A DNA stretch of 64,000 nucleotides from contig NZ_JBGFSP010000003.1 in assembly GCF_041227145.1 (NCBI RefSeq), forward strand, positions 3,162,001 to 3,226,000, read 5' to 3'. Shown here one piece after another: positions 33,588-43,631 of this stretch. The position numbers and the translations under genes are program-made. The notes under the pieces are model-generated. The model made no database searches. It had not been told where the DNA came from and saw only the letters and a program-made list of their open reading frames with translations. Numbering within the stretch: position 1 is the first letter of the stretch; each line of letters begins with the position of its first letter. The stretch comes from Bacteroides sp. AN502(2024). GTDB taxonomy: Bacteria > Bacteroidota > Bacteroidia > Bacteroidales > Bacteroidaceae.

Positions 33588-34430
33588 TTATTTTTTCCAC
33601 AATGATTTTCCCGGCACCTCTCCATGATATACGTCCATGGGTTTTTTCATACCTATGCTCATATGCGGTCGTCCATTATTATAGAAGTCAATCATTCGCG
33701 TAATCTGCTCCCGTGCCATCTCTTTATCCCTGAACAGCGACATGCCGTATATCCATTCCGTTTTCAGGATGCCATTCATCCTTTCTGCTACCGCATTGTC
33801 CGTCGGGTTGTAATCTTCAGTCATGCTCACACGTATATGATGAGTGACCAGTGTGTCGATATAGGCATCGCAGGCATACTGTACCCCCCGGTCGGAATGG
33901 TGGATTGTGCCGCAAAGATTGCCACCTCCAGCCTCATTGATGGCCTGTTCCAGTGCCTGTAGCGTATATTCGGCATGCAAACTGGGAGAGAGCACCCATC
34001 CTAAAACGGCATGTGAGTACATGTCCGTTACAAGATGGAGGTAGCATACGCCACCTTCAATCCAGATGTAAGTGATGTCACATACCCAGATATGGTTCGG
34101 GTATTGTGCCGTTACCCCCTTGATCAGATTCGGATACTTCTTGTAAAGATGGTGGGAGTCCGTCGTATGCCTGGGTTTCTTCGGGGGCAGCATAAGGCGT
34201 TCCGAACGCAGCAGATGAAGGAAGGCATCCCGCCCTCCGGTTATCTCGCTTCCATAAAGGGAGCGGAGCTCATGGTATAATTTCAAACCACCGATGCCCG
34301 GAGCCTTTGAGCGGTAGAAGAAGACGGCATCCAAGATGGCTGTTCTGATCTGATGACGCGACAAAAGATTTTTTTTCTTTTTGTAATAGGCCTGGGAAGA
34401 CATGCCAAACAGTCCGCAAAGGGTTTTCAC
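33588..34430 (-). CDS. IS3-family transposase OrfB (integrase core)
   Basis: The 280-residue frame contains an HTH_21-like start and an rve integrase core with the DDE residues in WVCDITYI, HHSDRGVQY and DNAVAERMNGILKTE. It starts with a non-AUG codon because it is normally made as an OrfAB fusion: at the run of seven A before AGATGG (complement of 34482-34488) a -1 shift joins orfA to this frame. It appears complete. Confidence 0.88.
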   Translation of the reverse strand: MKTLCGLFGMSSQAYYKKKKNLLSRHQIRTAILDAVFFYRSKAPGIGGLKLYHELRSLYGSEITGGRDAFLHLLRSERLMLPPKKPRHTTDSHHLYKKYPNLIKGVTAQYPNHIWVCDITYIWIEGGVCYLHLVTDMYSHAVLGWVLSPSLHAEYTLQALEQAINEAGGGNLCGTIHHSDRGVQYACDAYIDTLVTHHIRVSMTEDYNPTDNAVAERMNGILKTEWIYGMSLFRDKEMAREQITRMIDFYNNGRPHMSIGMKKPMDVYHGEVPGKSLWKK

Positions 34431-34465
34431 ACTGATGTGAGGAAACTCTTCACGAAGGCCGGTGA

Positions 34466-34843
34466 CTATTTGGCACCATCTTTTTTTAAGATGGAAATCC
34501 CTTCTTCTCTTTCTGTGAGTTCAATCAGTCTTTCAAAGGCATGGGAACGAAGTTTTTCAAGTTCCAAAGCCTTTCTCAGACGCAAATTTTCCGCTTCAAG
34601 AAGTTCTTCTTTAGATTTTGATTTTGGATTCTTTTTCATTTGAAGATCTGACAGAAGTTCGGGGGACAAAGATAAGGAATCCGAATCAATTGCATAACAC
34701 TTTTGCCAACGCAGAATATAAGTATGGTTGGGTAAACCCCATTTCTTGGCAGTAGCAAACATTGACAAACCGCTACTGAAGTAATCACGGAGAACTTCCA
34801 ATTTGAAAGTCTCAGAATAAATCTTACGAGATAATTTAGACAT
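34466..34843 (-). CDS. IS3-family transposase OrfA
   Basis: The 125-residue protein has an HTH domain (YSETFKLEVLRDYFSSGLSMFATAKKWGLPNHTYILRWQKCY) and a leucine-zipper-like helix (EELLEAENLRLRKALELEKLRSHAFERLI). It ends just past an A7 slippery run, where a -1 frameshift makes the OrfAB fusion transposase. Normal for IS3. Confidence 0.88.
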   Translation of the reverse strand: MSKLSRKIYSETFKLEVLRDYFSSGLSMFATAKKWGLPNHTYILRWQKCYAIDSDSLSLSPELLSDLQMKKNPKSKSKEELLEAENLRLRKALELEKLRSHAFERLIELTEREEGISILKKDGAK

Positions 34844-34959
34844 AATTTTTCTTTTTTTATGTCTCTAAAAAGGTGTCAACCTAAATCCGTATAAGACAGT
34901 TACGGGAAATGTTGTGGATGATAAGTATTCGAAAAGAGTATAAATATACACTCTTCGCT

Positions 34960-35100
34960 CAGGTGATAGGTGACAGATACGGGTGATAGGTTAGGGGTGA
35001 CCTATCACCGCTCTGTAAATACGATGAATAAAGAGTTTCAGGAAGGCGGTGATAGGTTGAAAGAGGAATTGACGAAATCAGTAAGGAGAGAAAGAATCAT
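34960..35100. repeat. Intergenic repeat element, copy 3 (inverted, first part only)
   Basis: CGGTGATAGG words and the stretch that reads GTAAATACGATGAATAAAG match the first part of copies 1 and 2 in reverse orientation. The 22-bp tandem array is missing. With copy 2 on the other side it makes a large inverted pair around the IS3 element. An ORF at 34970-35194 reads through it and resembles the ORF in copy 1 (shared YHRSVNTMNKEFQ and GDRLKEELTKS). Confidence 0.65.
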
Positions 35101-35263
35101 ACTTCCTATGGATTTTCCAGTCACCCATACTTCTTGTCGCGCGTTTTTAGTCTATACGAACTCGGTAATAGAACTATTCAATATTTTTAAGTAGAAATAT
35201 TCAAATACCTCTAAAAAGGTATTTTACTCTCCATCGCCATTCCCCAATACCTGTATATAGCGA

Positions 35264-35294
35264 TTGTGGTACAATTCTTCTGTCTATAACTTTG
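35264..35294 (+). promoter_or_regulatory. Promoter of the FecA/SusCD operon
   Basis: TTG at 35264-35266, 20 bases, then TAACTTTG at 35287-35294, a good Bacteroides promoter. It lies 123 bases before the ATG of the FecA-like gene, leaving a long leader in which I see no clear riboswitch or terminator. Confidence 0.6.
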
Positions 35295-35417
35295 CACCCG
35301 AATTGGGGGATTACGCCTATCTCGGCAATTAGACAAATAAAACATAACCATCAATCAGTTTTTATTTTATAATAAACAGAGAAAAGATTATAGCCTTTCG
35401 ATTTTATATATGATAAT

Positions 35418-37652
35418 ATGATAGCAAGCAGAAAATTTACATTCATTATTCTTTGTATTTTAGGGTATACACATGCTTATTCACAAGAGCCGGAAATAAA
35501 GAACGACTCTGTTTACCGGCTCCAAGAGGTGGTGGTATCATCCCGACAAATACTCGGAAGCAAATTCAAGGCAAGAAACCGCACGGGATCGGCATATTAT
35601 ATCTCGTCCGAAGAAATACGCAAATTGGGATATACAGATATCAACCGCATGTTGAAAGCTGTTCCGGGGGTAAACATGTATGAGGAAGATGGTTTTGGAT
35701 TGCGCCCAAACATCAGTTTGCGCGGAACAAAAGCTGAACGGAGCGAACGTATTTCCATCATGGAGGATGGGATATTGGCTGCCCCCGCGCCTTATTCCGC
35801 TCCGGCAGCCTATTATTTCCCGAATGTCGCCCGCATGGAAGCCGTGGAAGTGCTGAAAGGAAGCAGTCAGGTACAGTATGGTCCGTTCACCACGGGAGGA
35901 GCCATCAATCTGGTGTCGACTCCCATACCGAGCACTTTCTCCGGTAGGGCAACTTTCTCTTACGGAAGCAAGAATACGTTTAAATCGCATACACACATCG
36001 GGAATATGTGGAAGCACTTCGGGTTTCTGGTGGAATATCTGCGTTATCAGTCGGACGGCTTTAAGAAATACGAAGATCATCCTGTCAAAGGATTTACCAG
36101 AAACGACCTCATCGCCAAAGTAATGGTAAAGACCGATAAAGGTACAGGAGTAAACCACGCACTGGAACTGAAGTTCGGATATGCGGACGAACACTCGGAC
36201 GAAACGTATGTAGGACTCTCCGAAGGTGACTTCAAGAAAAGTCCTTTCCTCCGTTATGCTGGTTCGCAAATGGACGAGATGAAGACCAATCATCAGCAGT
36301 GGGTAGCTACTTACCTGCTCAACTTCTCCAACAAGCTGAAAGTAACTACCAACGCATACTACAACCGCTTTCACCGCAACTGGTACAAACTGAATGACGT
36401 ACGGGCGGGTATCACTTCTAAAGAGAAGAGGTCTATTGCCGATGTGCTTATCGACCCGGAAACGAATATCCGCTACTTCGATATCCTGACGGGGAAAGTC
36501 GACCGGGAAGGCGAAGCGCTGCTGGTAAGGGCCAACAACAGGACGTATCGTGCCAGAGGCATACAAACCAAAGCGGAATATCGGTTCAACCTGAATGAGT
36601 TCTTTTTCGATGTGGAGTTCGGACTACGTTATCATCACGATGAGGAAGACCGCTTCCAATGGGACGACGCTTATTCCATGAAGAACAAAAGGATGGTGTT
36701 GTTCATGGAAGGTATTCACGGGACGAATGCCAACCGCATCACGTCGGCGGATGCACTGGCAAGCTACCTGCTCGCCAAGGTGAGATATAACTCATGGACT
36801 GTCACTGCCGGATTGCGCTATGAGGATATCGATCTGCTGAAAAAGGATTATACGAAAGCAGATTTGGAGCGTACGGGCAAAGTACGCATCGAAACGTCCA
36901 ACCATGCGCGTGTCTGGATTCCCGGGGTGGGAGTAAATTATCAGATTGTTCCCGAAGCATCGGTATTCTTCGGGGTTCACAAAGGATTTGCACCACCGAG
37001 CGCGGAGTTGTATCAAAAGCCTGAAAGCAGTGTGAATATGGAATTGGGAACACGCGTTGTCGTCGGTAATTTCCAAACAGAGTTAATCGGTTTCTACAAC
37101 AATTACAGCAATATGCTCGGAAGCGACCTCGCTGCTGCAGGCGGATTGGGAACACTCGAACAGTTTAATGTAGGCGAAGCCCGCGTAAAAGGCGTGGAGT
37201 TCCTTATGCAATACCAACCCTTGCCCGAAGCATGGAAAGTGCGCCTGCCCCTGCAAATGTCCTATACTTATACCGATACGGAGATGAGAAACTCGTTCTC
37301 AAGCCATTCATGGGGCAATGTGGTGAAAGGAGACGAAATTCCATACATCTTCAAACATGCGCTGAACATGCTGGTGGGGATAGAGCACAAATGGTTCAAC
37401 GCGAACATAGGAGCACGCTACAACGGTGATATGCGCACATCTCCCGGACAGGGGAGAATCGCTGAAAGAGAGAAAGTGCCTGCACACCTCGTACTGGACG
37501 CATCTGCCAATGTATATGTAAACAAATACCTGACAGTAAAAGTAAACGCAGTGAACCTGACCAACAAGGTCTATCTCACCTCCCGTCATCCGGCAGGATT
37601 GAGGGCCGGACATCCTTTCGGTATCTACGCAGGAGCCAACATTCGGTTTTGA
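35418..37652 (+). CDS. FecA-like TonB-dependent outer-membrane receptor
   Basis: The 744-residue protein has a signal peptide (ending AYSQ), a TonB-box region (VYRLQEVVVSS), a plug domain (IRKLGYTDINRMLKAVPGVNMYEEDGFGLRPNISLRGT to about residue 165) and a C-terminal 22-strand barrel ending AGHPFGIYAGANIRF. It lacks the carboxypeptidase-regulatory domain of SusC proteins and looks like the FecA (ferric dicitrate)/siderophore group. It imports a small ligand with TonB energy. It is first in a nine-gene operon, 50 bases before a SusC gene. Having both receptor types in one operon is uncommon. The real ligand is not known; metal chelates are likely from the family. Confidence 0.88.
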   Translation: MIASRKFTFIILCILGYTHAYSQEPEIKNDSVYRLQEVVVSSRQILGSKFKARNRTGSAYYISSEEIRKLGYTDINRMLKAVPGVNMYEEDGFGLRPNISLRGTKAERSERISIMEDGILAAPAPYSAPAAYYFPNVARMEAVEVLKGSSQVQYGPFTTGGAINLVSTPIPSTFSGRATFSYGSKNTFKSHTHIGNMWKHFGFLVEYLRYQSDGFKKYEDHPVKGFTRNDLIAKVMVKTDKGTGVNHALELKFGYADEHSDETYVGLSEGDFKKSPFLRYAGSQMDEMKTNHQQWVATYLLNFSNKLKVTTNAYYNRFHRNWYKLNDVRAGITSKEKRSIADVLIDPETNIRYFDILTGKVDREGEALLVRANNRTYRARGIQTKAEYRFNLNEFFFDVEFGLRYHHDEEDRFQWDDAYSMKNKRMVLFMEGIHGTNANRITSADALASYLLAKVRYNSWTVTAGLRYEDIDLLKKDYTKADLERTGKVRIETSNHARVWIPGVGVNYQIVPEASVFFGVHKGFAPPSAELYQKPESSVNMELGTRVVVGNFQTELIGFYNNYSNMLGSDLAAAGGLGTLEQFNVGEARVKGVEFLMQYQPLPEAWKVRLPLQMSYTYTDTEMRNSFSSHSWGNVVKGDEIPYIFKHALNMLVGIEHKWFNANIGARYNGDMRTSPGQGRIAEREKVPAHLVLDASANVYVNKYLTVKVNAVNLTNKVYLTSRHPAGLRAGHPFGIYAGANIRF

Positions 37653-37702
37653 ACGAATATATATAATATAGAATATAAGAAGAAATGTAACAAGATAAGG
37701 TA

Positions 37703-40700
37703 ATGAATGGATCATCGGTTATAAAGTTAGTAATCAGCATCCTGTTTGCGGCAATCTTCTCTCAGGTTTGTCCGGCACAGGAATTAATGGAAATAAAAGG
37801 CACAGTGCGCTCTGCTTCCGGAGAGCCTCTGCCGGGTGCCACTGCTATCGTGGTGGATACGGGGAAGGGAGCCATCGCAGACAGCGACGGACGGTTCACA
37901 CTCGAAGCCCGCAAAGGACAAATGTTGGAGGTAAGCTTCGTGGGAATGAAAACCCGGAGAATGAGAATATCGTCCGACAGGATGGACATAACGCTTCAGG
38001 ACAATGTGCAGGAGATAGAAGGAGTGGTAGTCACCGGCTATCAGAACATTAAGAACCGGGTATTTACGGGAGCCGCCTCTTCGGTGAAGCTGGACGACAT
38101 CAAACTGGGCGGTGTGGCGGACGTGTCGCGCATGCTCGAAGGGCGTGTGGCGGGTCTCTCGATACAAAATGTCACCGGCAGCTTCGGATCGGCTCCCCGC
38201 ATCAATATCCGCGGCGGCGCTTCCATCATGGGAAACGTTCAACCTTTGTGGGTTATCGACGGGGCGGTGTACGAGGACCTTGTTTCTCTCACGCTCGACC
38301 AATTGGCTTCGGGCGATGCCGTAACGCTCATCAGTTCCGCTGTTGCCGGACTGAACGCTTCGGATATCGAAGATATCCAAGTATTGAAAGATGCTTCCGC
38401 CACATCTATCTACGGGGCCAGAGCCCTGAACGGAGTAATCGTAATCACAACCCGCGCGGGCAAAAGAAATACGCCGAACAGTTTTTCTTATTCATACGAA
38501 TTGAGTATGCGTGCCATCCCTTCGTATACGGGCTTTGACCTGCTCAATTCGCAAGAGAGCATGTCCATCTATCAAGAGATGAACAGAAAGGGATACTTCT
38601 CTGTGCAAAACACATTATATGGGCGCCGCAGCGGTGTTTACTATCAGATGTATAAGGCGCTCGGTACTGTCGATCCGTCTACCGGACGATATTATCTGGA
38701 GAACACGGACGAAGCGAAACGTGCGTTCATGCGCGAACGGGAATATGCCAATACCGACTGGTTTAAGGAGTTGTTTACGCACAACCCCGTTCATACGCAC
38801 ACCGTAACGTTCTCCGGAGGAGGAGAGCATTCTACCATGTATGCCTCCATCGGTTTCTACGATGACAGAGGATGGACGCTTGCCGATCATGTGAAACGCA
38901 TTACCGCCAATATCAAGAACTCCTTTTATTGGAAGGAAGACAAAATCAAGGCTACCATCTTCGCACAAGGCAACTTACGCAACCAACACTCTCCGGGTAC
39001 GATTCCCCAACGAAAGAATACGGTAGTCGGAACGTTCGAACGCGACTTCGACATCAACCCTTTTGCTTATGCTTTGGGTACAAGTCGTACCTTACGCCCC
39101 CGAAATGCCAACGGGGAACGGGAATACTACCGCAACAACTGGGCACCGTTTAATATCCTGAACGAGTTTGATAATAATTACCTGAAAACCGAGGTGATCG
39201 ACTTCAAACTGCAAGGCGAACTTTCATACAGGCTCAATGAGAATATCGAAGCGAAAGGATTGATGTCCGTACGTCATGCGGTTACCAAAAGTTTGCATTT
39301 CATTACTGAGCAATCGAACGTGATACAGGCTTTCCGCGCCAACGAAACTCCCTACGTGGCGCAAGAGAATATCTATTTGTTGAAGGATAAAGACAACCCC
39401 ATGCAACTGCCGCAAGTAGCACTGACTCACGGCGGCATGTTCAATAAGACCGAGACTTCTCTGCGCAGTTATCTGGGACGCTTTGCGCTGGACTACAACA
39501 AGCAGATGGGCGAGCATGACATACGCGCTTTCGGTTTTACCGAGATACGATATGCCGACCGCAGCATCAACCCTTTCCAAGGGTACGGGATACAATACGA
39601 CAGAGGGAATCAGGTGTTCACCAATCCTTTGATTTTCGATAAGCTCACTAACGAAGGAGGCACTTACTTCTCGCTTACCGAACGCTACGAAAGAGGAGTG
39701 ACTCTCTCTGCCAGCGCTACTTACGGATATAGGGGCAAATACATATTCAACAGCGTATTCAACTATGAAGGATCGAATACGGCAGGCAAATACAGCCGCT
39801 CCCGCTGGTTGCCTACATGGAATATCGGAGCAAAGTGGAACATGGATCAAGAGAAGTTCATGAAAAAGTATCCTGCCGTCTCTAAACTCGCCCTGCGTGC
39901 CAGTTACGGACTGACAGCCAAAATGAACGAACAGGCAATAAACTCTACGGCGGTGTTCAAGCATCTCATCATCAACCGCACATTGCTGGAGGACCGTGAG
40001 AATGCGTTGCGTATCCTACATCTTGAGAACCGAGACCTGACATGGGAGAAAATGTATGAGTTGAATCTCGGTTGGGAACTCGGGTTGTTCGACAACCGTA
40101 TCAGCGCAACGTTCGACGTCTACCAGCGTAACTCATTCGACCTGATAGACCTCATCCGTACCTCCGGTGTGGGCGGACAATATTACAAGTATGCAAACTT
40201 CGGAGACATGCGTACACGAGGGGTGGAAGTGGCGCTGCAAACTCAAAACGTCGTGACTGGCAACTTCAGTTGGACTACTGCTTTTACCATCAGCGGCATG
40301 AAACAAAAGATCACCCGCCTGCTTAATATGCCGAATACGTTTGATATGGTAGCGGGAACCGGACGGGGGAATATTCTCGGTTTCCCACGGGGTTCTCTGT
40401 TCTCTTTCAACTTTCAGGGGCTCGACAACAATGGTCTGCCTACCTTCGACTTCGGACTTTACCCTTCCAACCAAGGGGTGAACAGCGAAATTTCAGGAGC
40501 GGATTTTCTCGATGCTCAGTATTCGAAGTCATATCTTATCTACCACGGACCTATCGAACCTACTTATATCGGTGGGGTTTCGAACACGTTTAAATACAAG
40601 AATTGGGAGTTTTCGTGCTTTGTCACCATGCAGGCGGGCAACAAGATACGCCTCAACCCGACATTCGACCCATCGTTTGCCGATCTGAACGTTTTCTCCA

Positions 40701-41080
40701 AAGAGTACTACGATCGATGGCTTCATCCGGGTGATGAGCGGAGAACGAACATCCCCGTCATTCCTTCGCAAGATTTGATTCGTAACATCGGCAAGGAGAA
40801 CATCGAAAAGGCTTACAACACGTATAATTACTCTCAGAACAGGGTGGCAGACGGAAGTTTCGTGCGCATGAAAAATATCTCGTTGGGGTATCGCTTGTCT
40901 CAAAAGCTTCTTTCATCGCTCAAAATCAGACAGATGAGTGTGAAGGTGAACATAACCAATCCGTTCCTGATTTATGCGGACAAGAAGTTGAAGGGGCAGG
41001 ACCCGGAGTTCTACAAATCGGGAGGAGTTTCATTGCCTACTCCGAAACAATATACGATGACGTTGCATGTTGAATTTTAA
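37703..41080 (+). CDS. SusC/RagA-type TonB-linked outer-membrane transporter
   Basis: The 1125-residue protein starts with a signal peptide (ending CPAQ), then a carboxypeptidase-D-regulatory-like domain (MEIKGTVRSASGEPLPGATAIV, about 28-110), the SusC plug (VADVSRMLEGRVAGLSIQNV and APRINIRGG, near 135-250, with DIEDIQVLKDASATSIYGARALNGVI) and the long barrel. SusC-type proteins form the channel under a SusD lid and import oligosaccharides, peptides or other large ligands. The SusD gene follows in the next 11 bases. The gene is full length and GC-richer than the flanking AT-rich genes, suggesting transfer. Confidence 0.93.
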   Translation: MNGSSVIKLVISILFAAIFSQVCPAQELMEIKGTVRSASGEPLPGATAIVVDTGKGAIADSDGRFTLEARKGQMLEVSFVGMKTRRMRISSDRMDITLQDNVQEIEGVVVTGYQNIKNRVFTGAASSVKLDDIKLGGVADVSRMLEGRVAGLSIQNVTGSFGSAPRINIRGGASIMGNVQPLWVIDGAVYEDLVSLTLDQLASGDAVTLISSAVAGLNASDIEDIQVLKDASATSIYGARALNGVIVITTRAGKRNTPNSFSYSYELSMRAIPSYTGFDLLNSQESMSIYQEMNRKGYFSVQNTLYGRRSGVYYQMYKALGTVDPSTGRYYLENTDEAKRAFMREREYANTDWFKELFTHNPVHTHTVTFSGGGEHSTMYASIGFYDDRGWTLADHVKRITANIKNSFYWKEDKIKATIFAQGNLRNQHSPGTIPQRKNTVVGTFERDFDINPFAYALGTSRTLRPRNANGEREYYRNNWAPFNILNEFDNNYLKTEVIDFKLQGELSYRLNENIEAKGLMSVRHAVTKSLHFITEQSNVIQAFRANETPYVAQENIYLLKDKDNPMQLPQVALTHGGMFNKTETSLRSYLGRFALDYNKQMGEHDIRAFGFTEIRYADRSINPFQGYGIQYDRGNQVFTNPLIFDKLTNEGGTYFSLTERYERGVTLSASATYGYRGKYIFNSVFNYEGSNTAGKYSRSRWLPTWNIGAKWNMDQEKFMKKYPAVSKLALRASYGLTAKMNEQAINSTAVFKHLIINRTLLEDRENALRILHLENRDLTWEKMYELNLGWELGLFDNRISATFDVYQRNSFDLIDLIRTSGVGGQYYKYANFGDMRTRGVEVALQTQNVVTGNFSWTTAFTISGMKQKITRLLNMPNTFDMVAGTGRGNILGFPRGSLFSFNFQGLDNNGLPTFDFGLYPSNQGVNSEISGADFLDAQYSKSYLIYHGPIEPTYIGGVSNTFKYKNWEFSCFVTMQAGNKIRLNPTFDPSFADLNVFSKEYYDRWLHPGDERRTNIPVIPSQDLIRNIGKENIEKAYNTYNYSQNRVADGSFVRMKNISLGYRLSQKLLSSLKIRQMSVKVNITNPFLIYADKKLKGQDPEFYKSGGVSLPTPKQYTMTLHVEF

Positions 41081-41090
41081 TCGCATTGAA

Positions 41091-42596
41091 ATGAAAAGAA
41101 CCATTTACTTAAGTATCATACTCACGCTGCTCACGGCATGCCAAGGCTATTTGGAAACAACCCCCGACTCCACGCTCGATGTGAAGGTGGACAGTGAAGA
41201 GAAAATAGCCGAATTGCTCACCGGAGCTTATCCGGAAGCCAGTTACTTCGCCTTTTTGGAAACACGTACCGACAACGTAGGCGAGCGGGTAAACGGCATA
41301 CATTCACGGCTGAACGAAGCTATGTATTATTGGGAAGACTACGATCAGGAGGATCTGGACACTCCGCTGAACTATTGGAACGCATGTTATGCAGGCATCG
41401 CACAAGCCAACCAAGCGTTGGAGCTTCTGAGTAAATATCCTAAAAACGACCGCGTGAAAGCTTTGTATGGCGAAGCGTTTCTATTGCGCGCTTATCTGCA
41501 CTTTATGCTGGTCAACATTTGGGCGGAGCCGTACGGTACAGCCAAGTCGGAGACTGCACCCGGCATACCTTACCTGACAAAGCCTGAAAAGAATGCGCTG
41601 GTGGACTACAAGCGCGGAACTGTAAAGGAGGTATACGAGAAGATTGAGAAAGACCTGAAACTCGGTATTTCACTGGTAGACGACAGTTATTATAGCAAAC
41701 CGAAGTTCCACTTCAATAAAAAAGCCGCGTATGCTTTCGCATCTCGCTTTTACCTGATGAAAGGGGAGTGGGAGCCCGTTATCGCCTACTCGGATTATGT
41801 GTTGGGGGTAGACCCTAAACCTGTTCTTCGGAACTGGGAGAAGTACGGTAAAGAGTTTTACTTCAACCGCAAGCATCTTTATACTCGCTACACAAGTGCT
41901 GAAGAGCCCGCCAACCTGTTGCTTTCCACAACAGAATCGAGAGTGGCCCGCAACATTGCCACGGAAAAGTACGGAGTGACCAACAAAAGTGCAGACAGAG
42001 TATACAACCGGCATGGGGTAGACGGATGTGACAATTTCCGGAAAATAAACATGGAGCCGGTATTCCTTTTCAACTATAACGACGGACGCATAGGCGACGG
42101 ACAATACATTGGCAAATTCGACGAGCTTTCGTTATCGGGCTATACGGGTATAAGACCGAGAGGACTGTATGTCACCAATGTTTTATTCTCCACCGATGAG
42201 GTAATGCTCAACCGGATGGAGGCATACGCCATGATGGGAGAATATGACAAGTCCATAAACGACCTGATTGTCTATCTTTCTACCAAATTCGGAATAACTC
42301 TCACATGTAACCGACAGGACTACACGCAAACAAGCAGTGACAATTACCAGACTTACACGCCGTTCTACGGAATGAGTATCAAGCAATTGGCGATGGTAAA
42401 AACTATTTTGGGATTCAGGCGGCAGGAGTTTATTCACGAAGGGTTGAGATGGTTTGATATCCGCCGTTTTTATATACCGGTGAAACGTGTATCGAAATAT
42501 AAGTTTTATAAGCAACTGGAGAAAGAAGACCCGAGAAAACTTCTGCAAATACCGGCCGAAGCCATCAACCGGGGATTAGAACCTAACCCCCGTTAA
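41091..42596 (+). CDS. SusD/RagB-type ligand-binding lipoprotein
   Basis: I start at ATG 41091 (501 residues), because the upstream ATG at 41067 lies inside the SusC gene and would spoil the signal peptide. The lipobox is LTAC (Cys17). Typical SusD features follow: YWNACYAGIAQANQALELL, GEAFLLRAYLHFMLVNIWAEPYG, then EVYEKIEKDLKLGISLV and AYAFASRFYLMKGEW (the TPR helices), and near the end LGFRRQEFIHEGLRWFDIRRF. It is the lid partner of the SusC transporter and binds the same ligand at the cell surface. Confidence 0.93.
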   Translation: MKRTIYLSIILTLLTACQGYLETTPDSTLDVKVDSEEKIAELLTGAYPEASYFAFLETRTDNVGERVNGIHSRLNEAMYYWEDYDQEDLDTPLNYWNACYAGIAQANQALELLSKYPKNDRVKALYGEAFLLRAYLHFMLVNIWAEPYGTAKSETAPGIPYLTKPEKNALVDYKRGTVKEVYEKIEKDLKLGISLVDDSYYSKPKFHFNKKAAYAFASRFYLMKGEWEPVIAYSDYVLGVDPKPVLRNWEKYGKEFYFNRKHLYTRYTSAEEPANLLLSTTESRVARNIATEKYGVTNKSADRVYNRHGVDGCDNFRKINMEPVFLFNYNDGRIGDGQYIGKFDELSLSGYTGIRPRGLYVTNVLFSTDEVMLNRMEAYAMMGEYDKSINDLIVYLSTKFGITLTCNRQDYTQTSSDNYQTYTPFYGMSIKQLAMVKTILGFRRQEFIHEGLRWFDIRRFYIPVKRVSKYKFYKQLEKEDPRKLLQIPAEAINRGLEPNPR

Positions 42597-42633
42597 TCTA
42601 TTGAAAAATATAATGGACAGAGAATTTTAAAAA

Positions 42634-43626
42634 ATGAAAACAAGAAGCAAAAAAATGAGATTCAGATACTTTATCGGACAGAGCCTGTATCTGTTTGCCA
42701 CATGCTTGCTGTTGGCGGGCTGTGAACAGGAAGCCGCCTTATCCGATCAAAGCGTAGTGGATTTAGGAGCAGTACGACGCAATAAAACAGAACTCGATGA
42801 GTGGATATTAAATACATTTACATGTCCTTACGGCATCGAAATCGAATACCGTTGGGATAAAAACATGGCGCAGAACGGAAGTTATGCCTATCCGCCAGAA
42901 GCCGCTAATGTAAAAAGTGTGCTCGAAACGATCAAAGCGCTGTGGATAGACCTCTATACGACTCCCGAGTTGGGAGGAGAAAAATTCTTTTTGGGCAAGA
43001 GCCCCGTTAAGATTTACATGTATGGAGGAGAGAATATAGACGAAAACGGGGTAGGGCTTTTAGGAAATAAGGAAGCAACGACCAACGAGATGTTTCTGTA
43101 CAACGTCAACGGCTTCGATCCGAAAGATGAGAACAAGGTGTTTGTGCTGATGCGAAGCGTACATCACCAATTCGCCAAACGGCTGATGGAGTTGTTCCCT
43201 TACGCCAGGAATAAGTTCCTGGCTGTCAGTTGTGCCAAATATACCGGATCCACACGGTTTATCTCGAAGATAAAGCCGCAAGGACGCGAACTGTTCGAAC
43301 TTTCCGGTTATGCCCATAAAAGAGGTTTTTTTACCTACCACTCGTTCCTCTCTGTAGAAGACGACTTTGCCGAGATCATCAGCGCCAAGCTTACGCATAC
43401 CCCTAAAGAGGTACTTAAAGCATTGGAAGAAGCGAAAACGCCTGACTATGACTCTGATCCGGAGGTTCAGAAAATTTATGATGAAGAGGCACGCCAAGCA
43501 TACAAAGAGCTGACGGAGAAAGAGGCGTTTGTAGAAGATTACTTTATCAAAGAAATCAAAATCTCACTCAATTATCTCCAAAGGATAAGTATAAAACAAT
43601 TAAAAGCATATACGAAACAAAAATAA
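42634..43626 (+). CDS. Metallopeptidase-family lipoprotein with degenerate HExxH motif
   Basis: The 330-residue protein has a lipobox LAGC (Cys30) and the layout of the putative zinc-binding metallopeptidase family that often follows SusCD pairs: ELDEWILNTFTCPYGIEIEYRW, VLETIKALWIDLYTTPELGGEKFF, then the helix with the zinc motif. Relatives have HHEFGH there. This protein has His177-His178-Gln179-Phe-Ala-Lys182, so both the catalytic Glu and the second zinc His are lost. The later conserved Glu (DDFAEIISAKL) is present. It is probably a binding protein derived from a protease. Operon position is between SusD and DUF4302. Confidence 0.8.
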   Translation: MKTRSKKMRFRYFIGQSLYLFATCLLLAGCEQEAALSDQSVVDLGAVRRNKTELDEWILNTFTCPYGIEIEYRWDKNMAQNGSYAYPPEAANVKSVLETIKALWIDLYTTPELGGEKFFLGKSPVKIYMYGGENIDENGVGLLGNKEATTNEMFLYNVNGFDPKDENKVFVLMRSVHHQFAKRLMELFPYARNKFLAVSCAKYTGSTRFISKIKPQGRELFELSGYAHKRGFFTYHSFLSVEDDFAEIISAKLTHTPKEVLKALEEAKTPDYDSDPEVQKIYDEEARQAYKELTEKEAFVEDYFIKEIKISLNYLQRISIKQLKAYTKQK

Positions 43627-43631
43627 AAAGT

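Larger units (their letters stand above)
33311..34898 (-). mobile_element. IS3-family insertion sequence (1588 bp)
   Basis: The left end TGACTTATAC-(7)-GGTTGTCAC matches the complement of the right end TGTCTTATAC-(7)-GGTTGACAC. A 3-bp duplication GTT (33308-33310 and 34899-34901) flanks it. It carries orfA and orfB on the minus strand. Confidence 0.85.

Noticed and set aside
35295..35417. Riboswitch in the leader of the FecA/SusCD operon
   Set aside because: The leader is long enough, but I find no conserved riboswitch boxes or a terminator/antiterminator pair.
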